A DNA stretch of 64,000 bases from Beijerinckiaceae bacterium RH AL1 (GTDB lineage Bacteria; Pseudomonadota; Alphaproteobacteria; Rhizobiales; Beijerinckiaceae). Shown here in pieces: positions 1-9,409 of this stretch. The stretch spans positions 916,501 through 980,500 of the forward strand of contig LR590083.2 in assembly GCA_901457705.2 (NCBI GenBank). The letters are read 5' to 3'. Every line of letters starts with the position of its first letter. The first letter of the stretch is position 1. A model generated the notes under the pieces. It saw nothing but the letters and a program-made list of their open reading frames with translations. It did no database searches and was not told the DNA's origin. A program made the translations under genes and the position numbers.

Positions 1-578
1 GCGAGGCGGACGCCGTCGAGGCGGCGCTGCTCGATGCCGTGCGAGGAGGCCTCCATCGCGAGGTGCGTGACGCCGTTGCCCGCGAGCTTGTCCAGGCTCT
101 CGTGCAGGGCGATGGGGTCGGGCGTCGTCAGCGAGCCGTAGACGCTGCCGTTCGGCGCGACGACGCCGATGGTGCCGAGCGAGGCGGCGGGGTGGCCGAG
201 CGACAGCCAGATCTGGCGGCAGAAGGCGGCGACCGAGGTCTTTCCGCTGGTGCCGGTGATCGCGACGATCGTCTCGGGCTGCCGCGGGTGCACGGTCGCG
301 GCGGCGCGGGCCAGCGCATGCCTGGCGTCGTCGACGAGGATGCATGCGACGCCGGGCGGCAGCGGCGCCTTGGGCTGGTGGTCGGCGACGATCGCCACCG
401 CGCCCCGCTCGACCGCCTCTGCGATGAAGCTGGCGCCGTCCGCCTTGGAGCCGGACAGCGCGAAGAACACGTCGCCCCGCGCGACCTTGCGGCTGTCGGC
501 CGTCAGGCCGGCGACCTCGATGCAGCCCAGCCCGGACGGGCAGGCCGCCTCCGGCAGCAGGGTCGCAAGTCGCGTCAG
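1..578 (-). CDS. murE: MurE, UDP-MurNAc-tripeptide synthetase (partial)
   Basis: Cytoplasmic ligase that adds the third stem-peptide residue, normally meso-diaminopimelate in this group, to UDP-MurNAc-L-Ala-D-Glu. The first ~192 codons are present and the rest runs off the window. The reading includes the N-terminal Mur domain ([14 protein letters not shown]), the ATP-binding loop GTSGKTS and the substrate region SLTTPDP followed by EASSHG. The frame has no ATG, GTG or TTG near its beginning. The only plausible start is a CTG at 576-578, overlapping the ftsI stop as CTGA, with a GGAGGGG ribosome-binding sequence just upstream. It is the last visible gene of the mraZ-rsmH-ftsL-ftsI-murE operon. 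The identity is certain; the CTG start is an inference. Confidence 0.93.
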   Translation of the reverse strand, partial: MTRLATLLPEAACPSGLGCIEVAGLTADSRKVARGDVFFALSGSKADGASFIAEAVERGAVAIVADHQPKAPLPPGVACILVDDARHALARAAATVHPRQPETIVAITGTSGKTSVAAFCRQIWLSLGHPAASLGTIGVVAPNGSVYGSLTTPDPIALHESLDKLAGNGVTHLAMEASSHGIEQRRLDGVRL

Positions 579-2431
579 TGGATCCCCTCCGACGTGTGCG
601 CGGGCATGTTGGCGAACCCGTACCCCATTCGCGCCAGCAGAGGGAAGGGCAGCTGCGGCAGGTTCAGCATCGGCGGCAGGCCGAGCAGCGGGGCCACGCG
701 CTCGATGATCTTGCCGGTGACGTCGCCGGAGTTCCAGGCGGCGGTGTGGTAGCCGTAGGTGCCGGGGATCGCCTGCGGCTCGTCCATCAGCGTCAGGAAC
801 AGGTATTTCGGCTTGTCGGCCGGCAGCACGGCCATGAAGGTCGTGAACACCTTGTCGTGATCGTAGTGCCCGTGCACCAGCTTGTCGGCGGTGCCGGTCT
901 TGCCGCCGATGAAGTAGCCCGGGATGTTGGCGTTGCGCGCCGAGCCGACCTCGGCGTTGAGGCGCATCACATAGCGGATCGCCTCCGACACCTCGGGGCG
1001 GATCACGCGCGGCGCGTCCTTCTGGGCGTCCTCGACCGAGCGCTTGAGGAAGGTCGGCTTGACGAGCAGGCCGCCGTTCGCCAGCGCACCGACCGCCATC
1101 AGCGACTGCAAGGGGGCGACGTTGATGCCCTGGCCGAAGGCGATGGTGATCGTGTTGAGCATGCCCCAGTGCCGGGGGATTAGCGGCTCGGCCGATTCCG
1201 GCAGCTCGGTGCGCAGGCGCGTGAGCTGGCCCATCTGGCGCAGAAACTGCTGGTGGCCCTCGATGCCGACCATCATCGCGATCTTCGCCGCGCCGATGTT
1301 CGACGAGTGATAGAAGACCTCCGGCACCGTCATGATCTTATGCTCGGCGTGGAAGTCGTGGATGGTGAAGCGCCCGTACTGCAGCGAGTTGCGGGCATCG
1401 ACCGTCGAGCGCAGCGTGATCTTGTTGGTCTCGAGGCCCATCGCGATCGTCAGCGCCTTGAAGGTCGAGCCCATCTCGTAGACGCCGACGGAGAGCCGGT
1501 TGATGCGGTTGGGGTCGAGCGCGTCGGCCGGCTGGTTCGGGTCGAAGTCCGGCAGCGAGGCCATCGCGATCACCTCGCCGGTGTTGACGTCGAGGATCGC
1601 CGCGGCGCCGTTCTTGGCCTTGAACTTGGCGATGCCCTTCTCGAGCTCGTCGCGCACGGCGTAGGTGGCGCGCAGGTCGAGCGAGGTCATGACAGGCTTC
1701 AGGTCGTCGGCGGCGACCTTGAAGCCCATGCTGGTGAGGTCCGACAGGCCCTGGGTGTCGATGTACTTCTCGAGGCCGGAGATGCCGACGCCGTCGAGGT
1801 TGGCGAAGCCGAGCACATGCGCGGCGATCGGCCCGTTAGGATAGACGCGCTTGTTCTCGGGCAGGAAGCCGACGCCGGGCAGGCCGAGGTGGAAGACCTC
1901 CTGCTGCTCCTTCGGCGTGACGGCGCGCTTCACCCAGACGAAGCCCTTGCGCGAGCCGAGCTTCTTGCGCAGCTCGGCGGCGTTGACGTCGGGCAGCGCC
2001 GCGGTGAGCAGCTCGACCGCCTCGTCCTTGTCGATGAGCCGGCGCGGCTCGGCGAAGATGCTCATGACCTTGACGTCGGTCGCCAGGACCTCGCCGTTGC
2101 GATCGAGGATATCGGGGCGCGCGGCGGCGACCTGGTCGGAGGCGGCGCTGCGGATCTTGTCCTCGGCCAGCGGCTTCAGCCCGAACATCACGAGCCGGCC
2201 GGCGATGACCATGAAGACGAGCGAGAACGCCGCCGCCACGAGCATCGTGCGCCGCGGGGTCTTGTCGAGCCGCGTCGCGAACAGCGCGCGGATGAAGGCG
2301 CGCGGGCTGAAGCTCAGCACGCCCTGCGCGGAGCCGGCGATGGCCCGCGCGCCGAGGCGCGCCGCGCCGCGAGTCGTGCGGCCCGCGAGCCGCGCCGCGA
2401 CAGCGCCGACCTTTCCAACGATGGCGTTCAT
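575..2431 (-). CDS. ftsI: FtsI/PBP3, septal peptidoglycan transpeptidase
   Basis: Class B penicillin-binding protein (618 aa) that cross-links septal peptidoglycan as part of the divisome. A basic cytoplasmic N-terminus is followed by one membrane segment at about residues 62-84, then a PBP dimer domain (LDRNGEVLA near 109) and a transpeptidase domain. The catalytic motifs are STFK (322-325), SSN (376-378) and KTGT (511-514). The ATG overlaps the ftsL stop by four bases and the stop overlaps the murE start, so the cluster is translationally coupled. The N-terminal cytoplasmic tail of ~60 residues is longer than in enteric FtsI, which is common in alphaproteobacteria. Confidence 0.97.
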   Translation of the reverse strand: MNAIVGKVGAVAARLAGRTTRGAARLGARAIAGSAQGVLSFSPRAFIRALFATRLDKTPRRTMLVAAAFSLVFMVIAGRLVMFGLKPLAEDKIRSAASDQVAAARPDILDRNGEVLATDVKVMSIFAEPRRLIDKDEAVELLTAALPDVNAAELRKKLGSRKGFVWVKRAVTPKEQQEVFHLGLPGVGFLPENKRVYPNGPIAAHVLGFANLDGVGISGLEKYIDTQGLSDLTSMGFKVAADDLKPVMTSLDLRATYAVRDELEKGIAKFKAKNGAAAILDVNTGEVIAMASLPDFDPNQPADALDPNRINRLSVGVYEMGSTFKALTIAMGLETNKITLRSTVDARNSLQYGRFTIHDFHAEHKIMTVPEVFYHSSNIGAAKIAMMVGIEGHQQFLRQMGQLTRLRTELPESAEPLIPRHWGMLNTITIAFGQGINVAPLQSLMAVGALANGGLLVKPTFLKRSVEDAQKDAPRVIRPEVSEAIRYVMRLNAEVGSARNANIPGYFIGGKTGTADKLVHGHYDHDKVFTTFMAVLPADKPKYLFLTLMDEPQAIPGTYGYHTAAWNSGDVTGKIIERVAPLLGLPPMLNLPQLPFPLLARMGYGFANMPAHTSEGIH

Positions 2432-2826
2432 CGCGTGCCCTTCTTGGTGGAGGACGGGGTCGCGCTGTTGCCGGCGCTGTCGCCCGGGGTCGCTGTCGGC
2501 TGCGAGAGCCCGAGATCCTCGAGCTTGCGGCCGATCGTGTCGATCGGCGCGGTCTTGGCCGGCAGCTGCTCGGCCTGGGCGATCTGGTTCAGCGCCATCG
2601 GCTGCAGCGGCAGGAGCTTGTCGGAGAGCGCCTGGATCCGCTCCGGCCGCGTCAGGTGGCCCCAGTCGGAGCGCAGCTGGCCGATCTGGTCCTGCTCCTT
2701 CTTGATCTCGGCCTTGAGGCTCGCGACCTGCTCGGCGTGGAAGATCGTCTGGTACTTGATCGAGTAGGCGTAGATCGCCGAGCCGATCAGCGCCGCAATG
2801 GCGATGAAGTTGAGGATGCGGATCAT
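2428..2826 (-). CDS. ftsL: FtsL-like cell-division protein
   Basis: Small bitopic membrane protein of 132 aa between rsmH and ftsI, the standard position of ftsL. Residues ~3-20 form a membrane anchor ([19 protein letters not shown]). A coiled-coil periplasmic stretch follows ([21 protein letters not shown]), then a Ser/Thr/Pro-rich tail. FtsL works with FtsB and FtsQ to activate FtsWI. Sequence conservation in this family is weak, so the call rests on topology, length and position. Its ATG overlaps the rsmH stop. Confidence 0.9.
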   Translation of the reverse strand: MIRILNFIAIAALIGSAIYAYSIKYQTIFHAEQVASLKAEIKKEQDQIGQLRSDWGHLTRPERIQALSDKLLPLQPMALNQIAQAEQLPAKTAPIDTIGRKLEDLGLSQPTATPGDSAGNSATPSSTKKGTR

Positions 2827-3902
2827 CTGACCTTCCCCGATCTCGGCGCGGCGCGATGCGGCAGGGTGGCGAGCTTCAAGAGTTCAGGCTCGAGCGCGAA
2901 CGCGGGATTGTCGGTGCGCAAGCCTGTGCGGAGCTTGGCGGAGCGGGCGCGGGGATTGGCCCGCGCCTCGGCCTCGCCCGGCCCGATCGGCTGGCCCTTC
3001 GGCAGCGTGAAGCTTGGCGGCGTTGCCTGCGGCTCGCCCGGCAGGCGGCGGCCCTTGGCGTCGCCCCGGCCGGCGCGGCGCGCCAGGAACTGCTTCACGA
3101 TGCGATCCTCGAGCGAATGGAACGACACGACGGCGAGGCGCCCGCCCGGCTTCAGCACGCGCTCGGCGGCGGACAGGCCGTGCACCAGCTCGCCCAGCTC
3201 GTCGTTCACCGCGATGCGCAGCGCCTGGAAGGTGCGCGTCGCCGGATGGATGTCGGTCGGCTTGTGCGGAACGATGCGGCCGACGAGCTCGGCGAGCTGG
3301 CGCGTCGTCGTGAACGGCGTCGCCATGCGGTCGTGTGCAATCGCACGGGCGATGCGCCGCGAGTGCCGCTCCTCGCCGTAGTGGTAGAAGATGTCGGCGA
3401 GCACTTCCTCCGACGCCTCGGCGAGGAGGTCGGCGGCGCTCGTCCCATGATTTCCCATGCCGCCGCGGTCCATGCGCATGTCGAGCGGTCCTTCCCTGAG
3501 GAAGGAGAAGCCGCGCTCGGCCTCGTCGATCTGCATGGAGGAGACGCCGACATCGAAGCAGACGCCGTCGAACGGCCCGAGGTTTTCCCGTGCCGCGATG
3601 GCCTCGAGATCGGCGAAGCGGCCCTCGACGAGGCGCAGGCGGTCCCCGAACTTATCCACAAGCGGCGCGCCGCCGGCGATCGCGGTGGGGTCGCGATCGA
3701 GCGCCAGCACGCGCGTTCCGGGCCGCGCGAGGATCGCGGCGGTGTAGCCGCCGGCGCCGAAGGTGCCGTCGAGGTAGAGGCCGCCCGACTCATCGGTCGG
3801 AAGGAGCGCGGAGAGAACCTCCTCGCGGAGCACGGGAACGTGCCGGGCTGGTCCGCCAGCGGCACCCTGATCGCCTGGATCGTGGTCGCCGCCGCCCGTC
3901 AT
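2823..3902 (-). CDS. rsmH: RsmH, 16S rRNA m4C1402 methyltransferase
   Basis: SAM-dependent N4-methyltransferase for C1402 of 16S rRNA (formerly MraW), 359 aa. It opens with a Gly-rich leader and [10 protein letters not shown], followed by the SAM-binding motif [10 protein letters not shown], then [11 protein letters not shown] and GPLDMRMD, and ends with [13 protein letters not shown]. The frame stays open far upstream, but the start chosen at 3902 forms an ATGA overlap with the mraZ stop and matches the usual family length. It lies in the dcw operon between mraZ and ftsL. Confidence 0.97.
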   Translation of the reverse strand: MTGGGDHDPGDQGAAGGPARHVPVLREEVLSALLPTDESGGLYLDGTFGAGGYTAAILARPGTRVLALDRDPTAIAGGAPLVDKFGDRLRLVEGRFADLEAIAARENLGPFDGVCFDVGVSSMQIDEAERGFSFLREGPLDMRMDRGGMGNHGTSAADLLAEASEEVLADIFYHYGEERHSRRIARAIAHDRMATPFTTTRQLAELVGRIVPHKPTDIHPATRTFQALRIAVNDELGELVHGLSAAERVLKPGGRLAVVSFHSLEDRIVKQFLARRAGRGDAKGRRLPGEPQATPPSFTLPKGQPIGPGEAEARANPRARSAKLRTGLRTDNPAFALEPELLKLATLPHRAAPRSGKVR

Positions 3903-4399
3903 TCCCGTGCTCCAGGAGGCCGCGGCGCCGGTGCCGCGTATCCGGAGCCCAGTTCCTGCCGGACCTCGCGCAATCGAAGCTTGGCCTCTTCGAAGCGCGC
4001 GCGGAACCGGCTGGGCTCCCAGATCTGGAACTTGTGCCCCTGGCCGACGAAGGTCACCTCGGTGGTGATCCCCGCCGTCGCCCTGACCATCTCCGAGAGG
4101 ACCACGCGGCCCTCGGCGTCGATCTTCAGAACCTCGCTCGCGCCGTAGAGCGCGACCGAAAGGGTCTCCCATTGCTCCGAATAGGGGGAATAGCGGGACA
4201 GCACGTCGTCGATGGCCTGCTTCAAGGCGTTGCCGCCACAGTCCACCGCAGCCGTGTCGAGCGAGGGGTAGAGGAAGAGCCCCTCGTGGCCGTCCCGCGC
4301 CAGGATCGCCCTGAACGGGGCTGGGATCGACACCCGGCCCTTCGCATCGAGGCGATTCGAGTAATTCGAGACGAACCGGTCCACGCCACACGCCCCCAT
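3899..4399 (-). CDS. mraZ: MraZ, transcriptional regulator of the dcw cluster
   Basis: DNA-binding SpoVT-AbrB-fold protein, first gene of the division cluster, which in E. coli represses its own operon. The two family repeats are visible: [16 protein letters not shown] near the N-terminus and [16 protein letters not shown] in the middle. The length of 166 aa is normal for the group. The ATG at 4399 is assumed. A GTG at 4384, preceded by a GGGGG run and giving [11 protein letters not shown], matches the start of many alphaproteobacterial homologues and may be the true start. Phased repeats at 4471-4505 upstream are the likely binding site. Confidence 0.96.
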   Translation of the reverse strand: MGACGVDRFVSNYSNRLDAKGRVSIPAPFRAILARDGHEGLFLYPSLDTAAVDCGGNALKQAIDDVLSRYSPYSEQWETLSVALYGASEVLKIDAEGRVVLSEMVRATAGITTEVTFVGQGHKFQIWEPSRFRARFEEAKLRLREVRQELGSGYAAPAPRPPGARE

Positions 4400-4470
4400 C
4401 CGTCGAGCGCCCGGATCGCGCGAACGGGCCGCGTGACGCGGCGCCGATCAGGTCGAGTGGGGCCCGAGAC

Positions 4471-4505
4471 GGGATGATTTGGGATAGCATGGGATTTGAT
4501 GGGAA
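4471..4505. promoter_or_regulatory. Putative MraZ box: four GGGA units at 10-bp spacing
   Basis: GGGA occurs at 4471, 4481, 4491 and 4501, with a preceding T in the last three, so TGGGA repeats once per helical turn. It lies about 70-105 bases upstream of mraZ. E. coli MraZ binds TGGGN direct repeats with 5-base spacers, which is the same 10-bp period. Here the TGGGA reads on the plus strand, opposite to mraZ transcription. Confidence 0.7.
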
Positions 4506-4639
4506 GCAACGCGCGTGGGTCGAGCCGTGCACAGGCGCACGTCCCCGCCCACTAGGCCGCATTAGGGTTAATGGGCGGTTGCGGGCCGCAAATTCTGCGC
4601 GCAGAGAGGTCGGCAGGCACGAGCAGCGGAGGCGCGGCG

Positions 4640-5581
4640 ATGACGAGCTTGGACACCCGTCGGGATCGCATCGCCGGTGGCCTCCTCGGCCTCCTGGTCG
4701 GCGATGCCCTCGGCGTGCCCTACGAGTTCCATCCGCCGTCGACGATCCCGGCTGCGCATCTCATCGAGTTCGCGCCGCCGCCCGGCTTCCGGCGGGCGCA
4801 CGCGCGCGTGCCGCCGGGGACCTGGTCCGACGACGGCGCGCAGGCGCTCTGCCTTCTCGCCTCGCTGCTGCACTGCGACCGGCTCGACGCCGACGATCTC
4901 GGCGCCCGGCTGCTCAAGTGGCACGAGCACGGCTACATGGCCGTCGACGGGATCGTCTTCGATGTCGGTATCCAGACGGGAGAGGCGCTTCGCCGGATCG
5001 CGGCCGGCGTCGACCCGCTGAAAGCCGGCGGCGACGCGGAGCACTCGAAGGGCAACGGCTCGCTGATGCGCGTGCTGCCGCTCGCGCTCTGGCACCGCGG
5101 CGACGATGCCGCCCTCGTTGCCGACGCGCACGACCAGTCGCGCGTGACGCATGGTCATGTCGCGGTGCAGGTCTGCTGCGCGCTCTACTGCCTCTGGGCG
5201 CGACGCATTCTCGAAGGCTCAGCCGATCCGTGGCGCGATGCAGTCGCCGCCCTGCGTGTCGTCTATGGCGGCGCCGGTGCCCATGCCGACGCGCTCGATC
5301 GCGAGATCCGCCCCGACGCCAAGCGCAAGGTGACGGGAAGCGGCTTCGTGATCGACTGCCTGTTCAGCGCCAAGCATGCGCTCGACTCCGGCTCGTACGA
5401 GGCCGTGGTGCGCGCCGCGATCGCGCTCGGCAACGACACGGACACCACCGCCTGCGTCGCAGGCGGCCTCGCGGGCTTGCGCGACGGACGTGCGGCGATC
5501 CCCGAGCGTTGGCTCACAAACCTTCGCGGGCGTGATCTCCTCGATCCGCTGCTGGACGCGCTTCTCGAAAGGTCCGCGTGA
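4640..5581 (+). CDS. ADP-ribosylglycohydrolase family protein
   Basis: All-helical ADP-ribosyl hydrolase (DraG/ARH-like), 313 aa, predicted to remove ADP-ribose from a protein or small molecule using two Mg ions. The N-terminal [18 protein letters not shown] is the family signature. Metal ligands are seen in TWSDDGAQ and near the C-terminus in [17 protein letters not shown] lies in the middle. The canonical first motif is usually (T/S)DDT, here SDDG, so one ligand position is altered. The start at 4640 is chosen for its GGAGGCG ribosome-binding site. It is divergent from mraZ and has no partner transferase nearby. The substrate is unknown. Confidence 0.9.
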   Translation: MTSLDTRRDRIAGGLLGLLVGDALGVPYEFHPPSTIPAAHLIEFAPPPGFRRAHARVPPGTWSDDGAQALCLLASLLHCDRLDADDLGARLLKWHEHGYMAVDGIVFDVGIQTGEALRRIAAGVDPLKAGGDAEHSKGNGSLMRVLPLALWHRGDDAALVADAHDQSRVTHGHVAVQVCCALYCLWARRILEGSADPWRDAVAALRVVYGGAGAHADALDREIRPDAKRKVTGSGFVIDCLFSAKHALDSGSYEAVVRAAIALGNDTDTTACVAGGLAGLRDGRAAIPERWLTNLRGRDLLDPLLDALLERSA

Positions 5582-5719
5582 GGTTGTTGTTTAAAATGCC
5601 AAGTCGTTGATCGAGACCGAAGGTATACCGCAGCCGCAGAGTTTGCGGGTTGCGCCCCGGACCTTGATGCTGGCGTGGGTCGGCAGTATGTAGGAACGTA
5701 TCAACAGGGAGAGCGCACG

Positions 5720-5977
5720 GTGCTGACGATCTCGAGCCGTGTCTTCAACCAGGACACGGGCTTCGCGAAGAAAGCTGCCGCAGACGGACCGGTCACGATC
5801 ACTGATCGGGGCAAGCCGGCGTTCGTCTTGATGACGCATGCGGCCTATCAAAAGCTGATCGACGGGGGCCCGACACTGGGTGATGCGCTCTACATGCCGG
5901 GCGTCGCCGATATCGATTTGAACGCCGAGTTGCCTTCGTGCGCGGACGAGTTCTCGCGGGACGTCGATCTTTCCTGA
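5720..5977 (+). CDS. Phd/YefM-type antitoxin
   Basis: Antitoxin of a type II toxin-antitoxin pair, 85 aa. The Phd fold is indicated by the N-terminal LTISSRVFNQD, then GPVTITDRGKPAFVLMTHAAY, followed by an acidic toxin-binding tail ending FSRDVDLS. A GTG start at 5720 is preferred because AGGGAG lies eight bases upstream; the frame is open further back. The TGA overlaps the ATG of the VapC-containing gene, as in most antitoxin-toxin pairs. It probably represses its own promoter. Confidence 0.88.
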   Translation: MLTISSRVFNQDTGFAKKAAADGPVTITDRGKPAFVLMTHAAYQKLIDGGPTLGDALYMPGVADIDLNAELPSCADEFSRDVDLS

Positions 5978-7194
5978 TGTATCTTCTCGACACCAACGTC
6001 GTCTCGGAAACGAGAAAGACGCGGACGGCCAGGATCGATGCCAACGTCGAGGCCTGGTGGTCGCGCGCGAAGCTGAGCCTGTTCTTCATCTCCGTCATAA
6101 CGCTGTTCGAGATCGAGGAGGGCGTCCTGCGCATCGCCCGGCGCGACGCCACGCAAGGCAAGGTTTTGCGGACGTGGCTCGATGACCTCGTCTTGCCCGC
6201 ATTCGCAGGTCGGCTCTTGCCCGTCACGCCGGCGATCGCGCGCGCCTGCGCCGCCTTGCAGGTGCCTGACAAAAGGCAGCTCACCGATGCGCTCATCGCC
6301 GCCACGGCCCGCGTCCACGACTTGAAGGTGGTGTCACGCAATGTCGCCCACTTCGAGGGCGCAGGCGTCGAGGTGATCAGTCCTGGGTCCGCGCCCCGTG
6401 ACCATGCCTTGAGCGCGTTTCCGCCCGCCCGCATCGTCTGCCTCACCGAGGAGACGGTCGAGACGCTCTACCTGCTCGGCGAGGAGGATCGCATCGTCGG
6501 CGTCACCGGCTATGCAGTGCGTCCGCCACGCGTGCGGCAGGAGAAGCCGCGCGTCGGCGCGTTCCTCTCGGCCGACGTGCCGAAGATCCTGGCGCTGGAG
6601 CCGGACCTTGTCCTTACCTTCTCCGACATCCAGGCGGACGTCGCCGCGGCGCTGATCCGCGAGGGCGTCGCGGTGCACGCGTTCAACCAGCGCTCGATCG
6701 CCGGCATCCTGGCGATGATCCGCACGCTCGGCGCGCTCATCGGCGCGGGCGGCAAGGCCGAGGCGCTGGCGGCGGGATACGAGCGGCGCCTCGCCGACAT
6801 CGCAGCCTCCGTCGACCCGACGCGCCCGCGCCCAAAAGTCTATTTCGAGGAATGGGACGAGCCGCTGATTTCCGGCATCGGCTGGGTGTCGGAGCTGATC
6901 GAGGTGGCGGGCGGCGTCGACGTGTTCGCCGACCTGCGGACGCGGCAGGCCGCCAAGGACCGCATCGTCGCAACCGAGGCGGTGATCGCGGCGGCGCCAG
7001 ACCTGATCCTCGCCTCGTGGTGCGGCAAGAAGGTCGTGCCGGCGAAGATCGCTGAGCGGCCGGGCTGGGACGCGATCCCCGCTGTGCGCGCAGGCAAAAT
7101 CGTCGAGATCAAGTCGCCGCTGATCCTGCAGCCGGGCCCGGCCGCGCTGACGGACGGGCTCGACGCGATCGTGGCGGCGCTCGGCGCTTTCTAA
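5977..7194 (+). CDS. VapC PIN-domain toxin fused in frame to a BtuF-like binding protein
   Basis: One continuous frame of 405 aa. Residues 1-~143 are a VapC RNase: MYLLDTNVVSE, the acidic residue in FEIEEGV, DALIAATA and VVSRNVAHFEGAGVEV, with the PIN acidic residues in place. From ~146 onward (PPARIVCLTEETVETLYLL ...) it is a cobalamin/metal-binding protein of the BtuF superfamily, with EKPRVGAF, LALEPDLVLTFS and a C-terminal lobe ending in a YFEEWDEPL region and GKIVEIKSP. That half has no signal peptide, as in its usual stand-alone relatives of ~260 aa. An in-frame TTG at 6409 (LSAFPPARI) could start the second protein on its own. Stops in the other two frames lie at 6399-6401 and 6410-6412, just where vapC should end, so loss of the toxin stop by an indel is likely. 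Confidence 0.85.
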   Translation: MYLLDTNVVSETRKTRTARIDANVEAWWSRAKLSLFFISVITLFEIEEGVLRIARRDATQGKVLRTWLDDLVLPAFAGRLLPVTPAIARACAALQVPDKRQLTDALIAATARVHDLKVVSRNVAHFEGAGVEVISPGSAPRDHALSAFPPARIVCLTEETVETLYLLGEEDRIVGVTGYAVRPPRVRQEKPRVGAFLSADVPKILALEPDLVLTFSDIQADVAAALIREGVAVHAFNQRSIAGILAMIRTLGALIGAGGKAEALAAGYERRLADIAASVDPTRPRPKVYFEEWDEPLISGIGWVSELIEVAGGVDVFADLRTRQAAKDRIVATEAVIAAAPDLILASWCGKKVVPAKIAERPGWDAIPAVRAGKIVEIKSPLILQPGPAALTDGLDAIVAALGAF

Positions 7195-7197
7195 GCC

Positions 7198-7944
7198 CTA
7201 GCCCCGCGCCCGCGCCGCCATCTCCACCAGCACCTTGCGCAAATCGCCCGGGTGCATGATCGGCGTGGCGAAGGGGATGCGGGCGGTGAGGTCGCCGCAG
7301 GCGAGGTCCATGCCGTCGGGGTCGAGGCCGGTGGCGAGCCAGTCGCCCTTCGGCTTGCCGGCGATCTTTTCCGCATAGAGCGCAAGCGCGTCGCGATGGT
7401 CGGCGTTCATATGCGCGACGGCGCCGTCCTCGGCCGCGAGCAGCGTCTCGGCGCCGGCGAGCGGGGTCAGCAGGCGGGGCGCCGGGAAGCGGGCGGCGCG
7501 CGCGAAGCCGCCGTTGAGATGCGCCTGCTCGAGGTCGATGCGCCAGAACGAGAAATCGGCGAAATCGGCGTAGAGCTCGGCCTTCGGGTGGCGCGCCAGG
7601 AAGCGCCCGCGCACGATTTTACGCGCGGCCGGCTCGACGACCTTTTCGGCGCGGCCGGTGAGGGTGAGGCGCGGATGCGCCAGCGGGTCGCCTTCGCCGG
7701 TCTCGGGGAGCAGCAGCGAGACGCGCGGGTCCTTGTCCATGTGCCGCGTGTGCGAGGAGAGCTGCGAGACGAGGATCAGCGGCGCGCCGTCGTAGTCGGT
7801 CGCCACCGTCACCAGCGAGGCGAACGGGTCGCCGGAGCCGTTCAGCGTCGCCAGCGTGCCGGCGCGCACCTCGCGCAGCAGCCGCTTCGATTCCGCGAGC
7901 GCATCGAAGGCAGGTGCCTGGCTCGCTCCCTCGTCCTCGCTCAT
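7198..7944 (-). CDS. HugZ-family haem-utilisation/PNPOx-like protein
   Basis: Split-barrel flavin/haem-binding-type protein of 248 aa. The N-terminal PNPOx-like domain (ATLNGSGDPFASLVTVATDYDG, SQLSSHTRHMDKDPRVSLL) is followed by a C-terminal DUF2470 domain (AVAHMNADHRDALALYAEK). HugZ relatives bind haem and take part in haem degradation, though many members are uncharacterised. Family membership is clear; activity on haem is inferred. It is convergent with the VapC-BtuF gene, with only three bases between the two stops. Confidence 0.9.
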   Translation of the reverse strand: MSEDEGASQAPAFDALAESKRLLREVRAGTLATLNGSGDPFASLVTVATDYDGAPLILVSQLSSHTRHMDKDPRVSLLLPETGEGDPLAHPRLTLTGRAEKVVEPAARKIVRGRFLARHPKAELYADFADFSFWRIDLEQAHLNGGFARAARFPAPRLLTPLAGAETLLAAEDGAVAHMNADHRDALALYAEKIAGKPKGDWLATGLDPDGMDLACGDLTARIPFATPIMHPGDLRKVLVEMAARARG

Positions 7945-8025
7945 CTGTCCTCGCTCACGTCCGGCGGCACGCTCTGCCTCTTAGGCGTAACGCGATGATC
8001 GCGGAAGCCGTCGCAGTGCCGCGGC

Positions 8026-9230
8026 CTACTTGCAGTACTTGCTGTCGCCGTGTGCGCCGCGGACCTCGAGGTCGAAGTGCCAGTGCGTGCGGTGGTAGGC
8101 GTCGGAGCCGGGGCCGAGCACGGTGTGGAAGTAGCCGCAGGCGCCGGCCCGCGCCGCGGTCTCGAAGGCGGCCTCGGCCGGGGTGTTCGGCGTGCCGACC
8201 TCGATGAGCCGCCCGTCGGCGAGCTTGAGCCGCGCGATGTCGATCGCCAGCCCCTGGCCGTGCGCCGAGAGCCGCGCGCCAAAGATGTGGTCGCGCGAGC
8301 GGCACTCGAGGCCGGGTCCCGTCCACACCGCGACGACGGGCGCGCCGAAGGTGCCCTTGGCGAGCGGCGAGAGCATGTCGCGCACGTAGGACGAGAACGA
8401 ATCCGCGGTGACGCAGGCAATCGTCGGGTGCTCGGGAAAGGCGACCTTGCTGCCGTCGGGCATGGCGACGTCGGAGAGATGCACGGGCTCGACGACGGTG
8501 CAGCGGGCGTCGGGCTGCTGCCCCAGCGTGGTCGGCTCGATGCCGACCTTCTGCGACATCAGCCGGGCCGGGCACTGCGGATCGTCCTCCGGCGAGCGCG
8601 GCGTGAAGGCCAGCGTCGCGCCACTCGGCGCCGCGGTCGGCGCGGCGGCCTCGGGCTTTGCGCCCGGCGCTGGGGCTGGCGCGGCGAGATCTGCGGGTCG
8701 CGGCGGGGGGCTCGGCGGCACGGCGGGGCCGGCCGGCGGCGCCGGCGGCGAGGCGGCGGGCGTCTTGGCGCTCTCCTCGGGCTTCGCCGGCGGCGTCGGG
8801 GGTGAGGCTGGCGGTACGGGGGTCTGCGCCTTACCCGGTGCGACGAAGGGGTCGTGCGTCGGCGTCGCGGTTGGCGCACCTTCCTGCGTCTTGGCCGTGG
8901 CCGCCGGCGCACGCTCGGCCGGCACAGGCTTGGTGGCACGCTCGGGCTCGGCCGGCGGCTCCGTCGACTTGGGCGCGGCTCTGTCGACCTTAGGCGGCTC
9001 CGGCGCTTCGGCCCTCGCGCGGGATCGCCAGCGAAATGCGGCCGCGGAGGCGGCAGCGGGATGGTCTGCGTCAGGGGCGGGGCAGGCTTTCGCCGCAGGC
9101 GGTAGGCCGGCCGCGACGCCAGAGGGGGCCCGCCGAAGAGGAAGTCGAGCGGCGCGGCCTTGCCGCCCTCTGGAGCGAGCGCCGTGGCGCCAAGAAGTGC
9201 AATGAGGCCGACCGAACCGAGATGTCGCAT
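8026..9230 (-). pseudogene. Extensin-like C-domain protein, frameshifted
   Basis: Secreted or periplasmic protein with a signal peptide (MRHLGSVGLIALLGATALAP), a long Pro/Ala-rich linker and a C-terminal extensin-like domain. That domain belongs to the VanY/M15-like metallopeptidase clan: CTVVEPVHLSDVAMPDG, ARLSAHGQGLAIDI and HRTHWHFDLE supply the His/Asp ligands. The signal peptide and IPLPPPRP are in one frame and everything after ~9020 is in another. The shift corresponds to two extra bases or one missing base. Removing one CG from the CGCGCG run at 9016-9021 joins the frames as DPARAEAPEPPK. It could be a true inactivating mutation or a sequence error. Confidence 0.82.
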
Positions 9231-9299
9231 CGCGCCCCGCTGATTCCCGCCGGCGAGCATAGGCCGGCAACGAAGCGCGAACCATAGACCGGGACATTG

Positions 9300-9329
9300 C
9301 TTGAACGCCTCTCTCGAGGGTCCATATTG
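9300..9329 (+). promoter_or_regulatory. Candidate RpoH (sigma-32) promoter for hsp20
   Basis: CTTGAA at 9300-9305, a 16-base spacer, then CCATATTG at 9322-9329. This resembles the alphaproteobacterial heat-shock promoter (CTTG...CYTATNT). It ends ~80 bases before the Hsp20 start codon. Confidence 0.55.
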
Positions 9330-9409
9330 TGCATGCGGCGCAAGTCGTGGGGAGTGCCTTCGGGGCTCCTCGATCAACGAAGGCCGGAAGGCTTCGACAA
9401 GGTTCGTCA

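Noticed and set aside
3652-3660. Perfect DnaA box TTATCCACA
   Set aside because: A single isolated site inside rsmH; no cluster, AT-rich unwinding region or dnaA gene, so not an origin.
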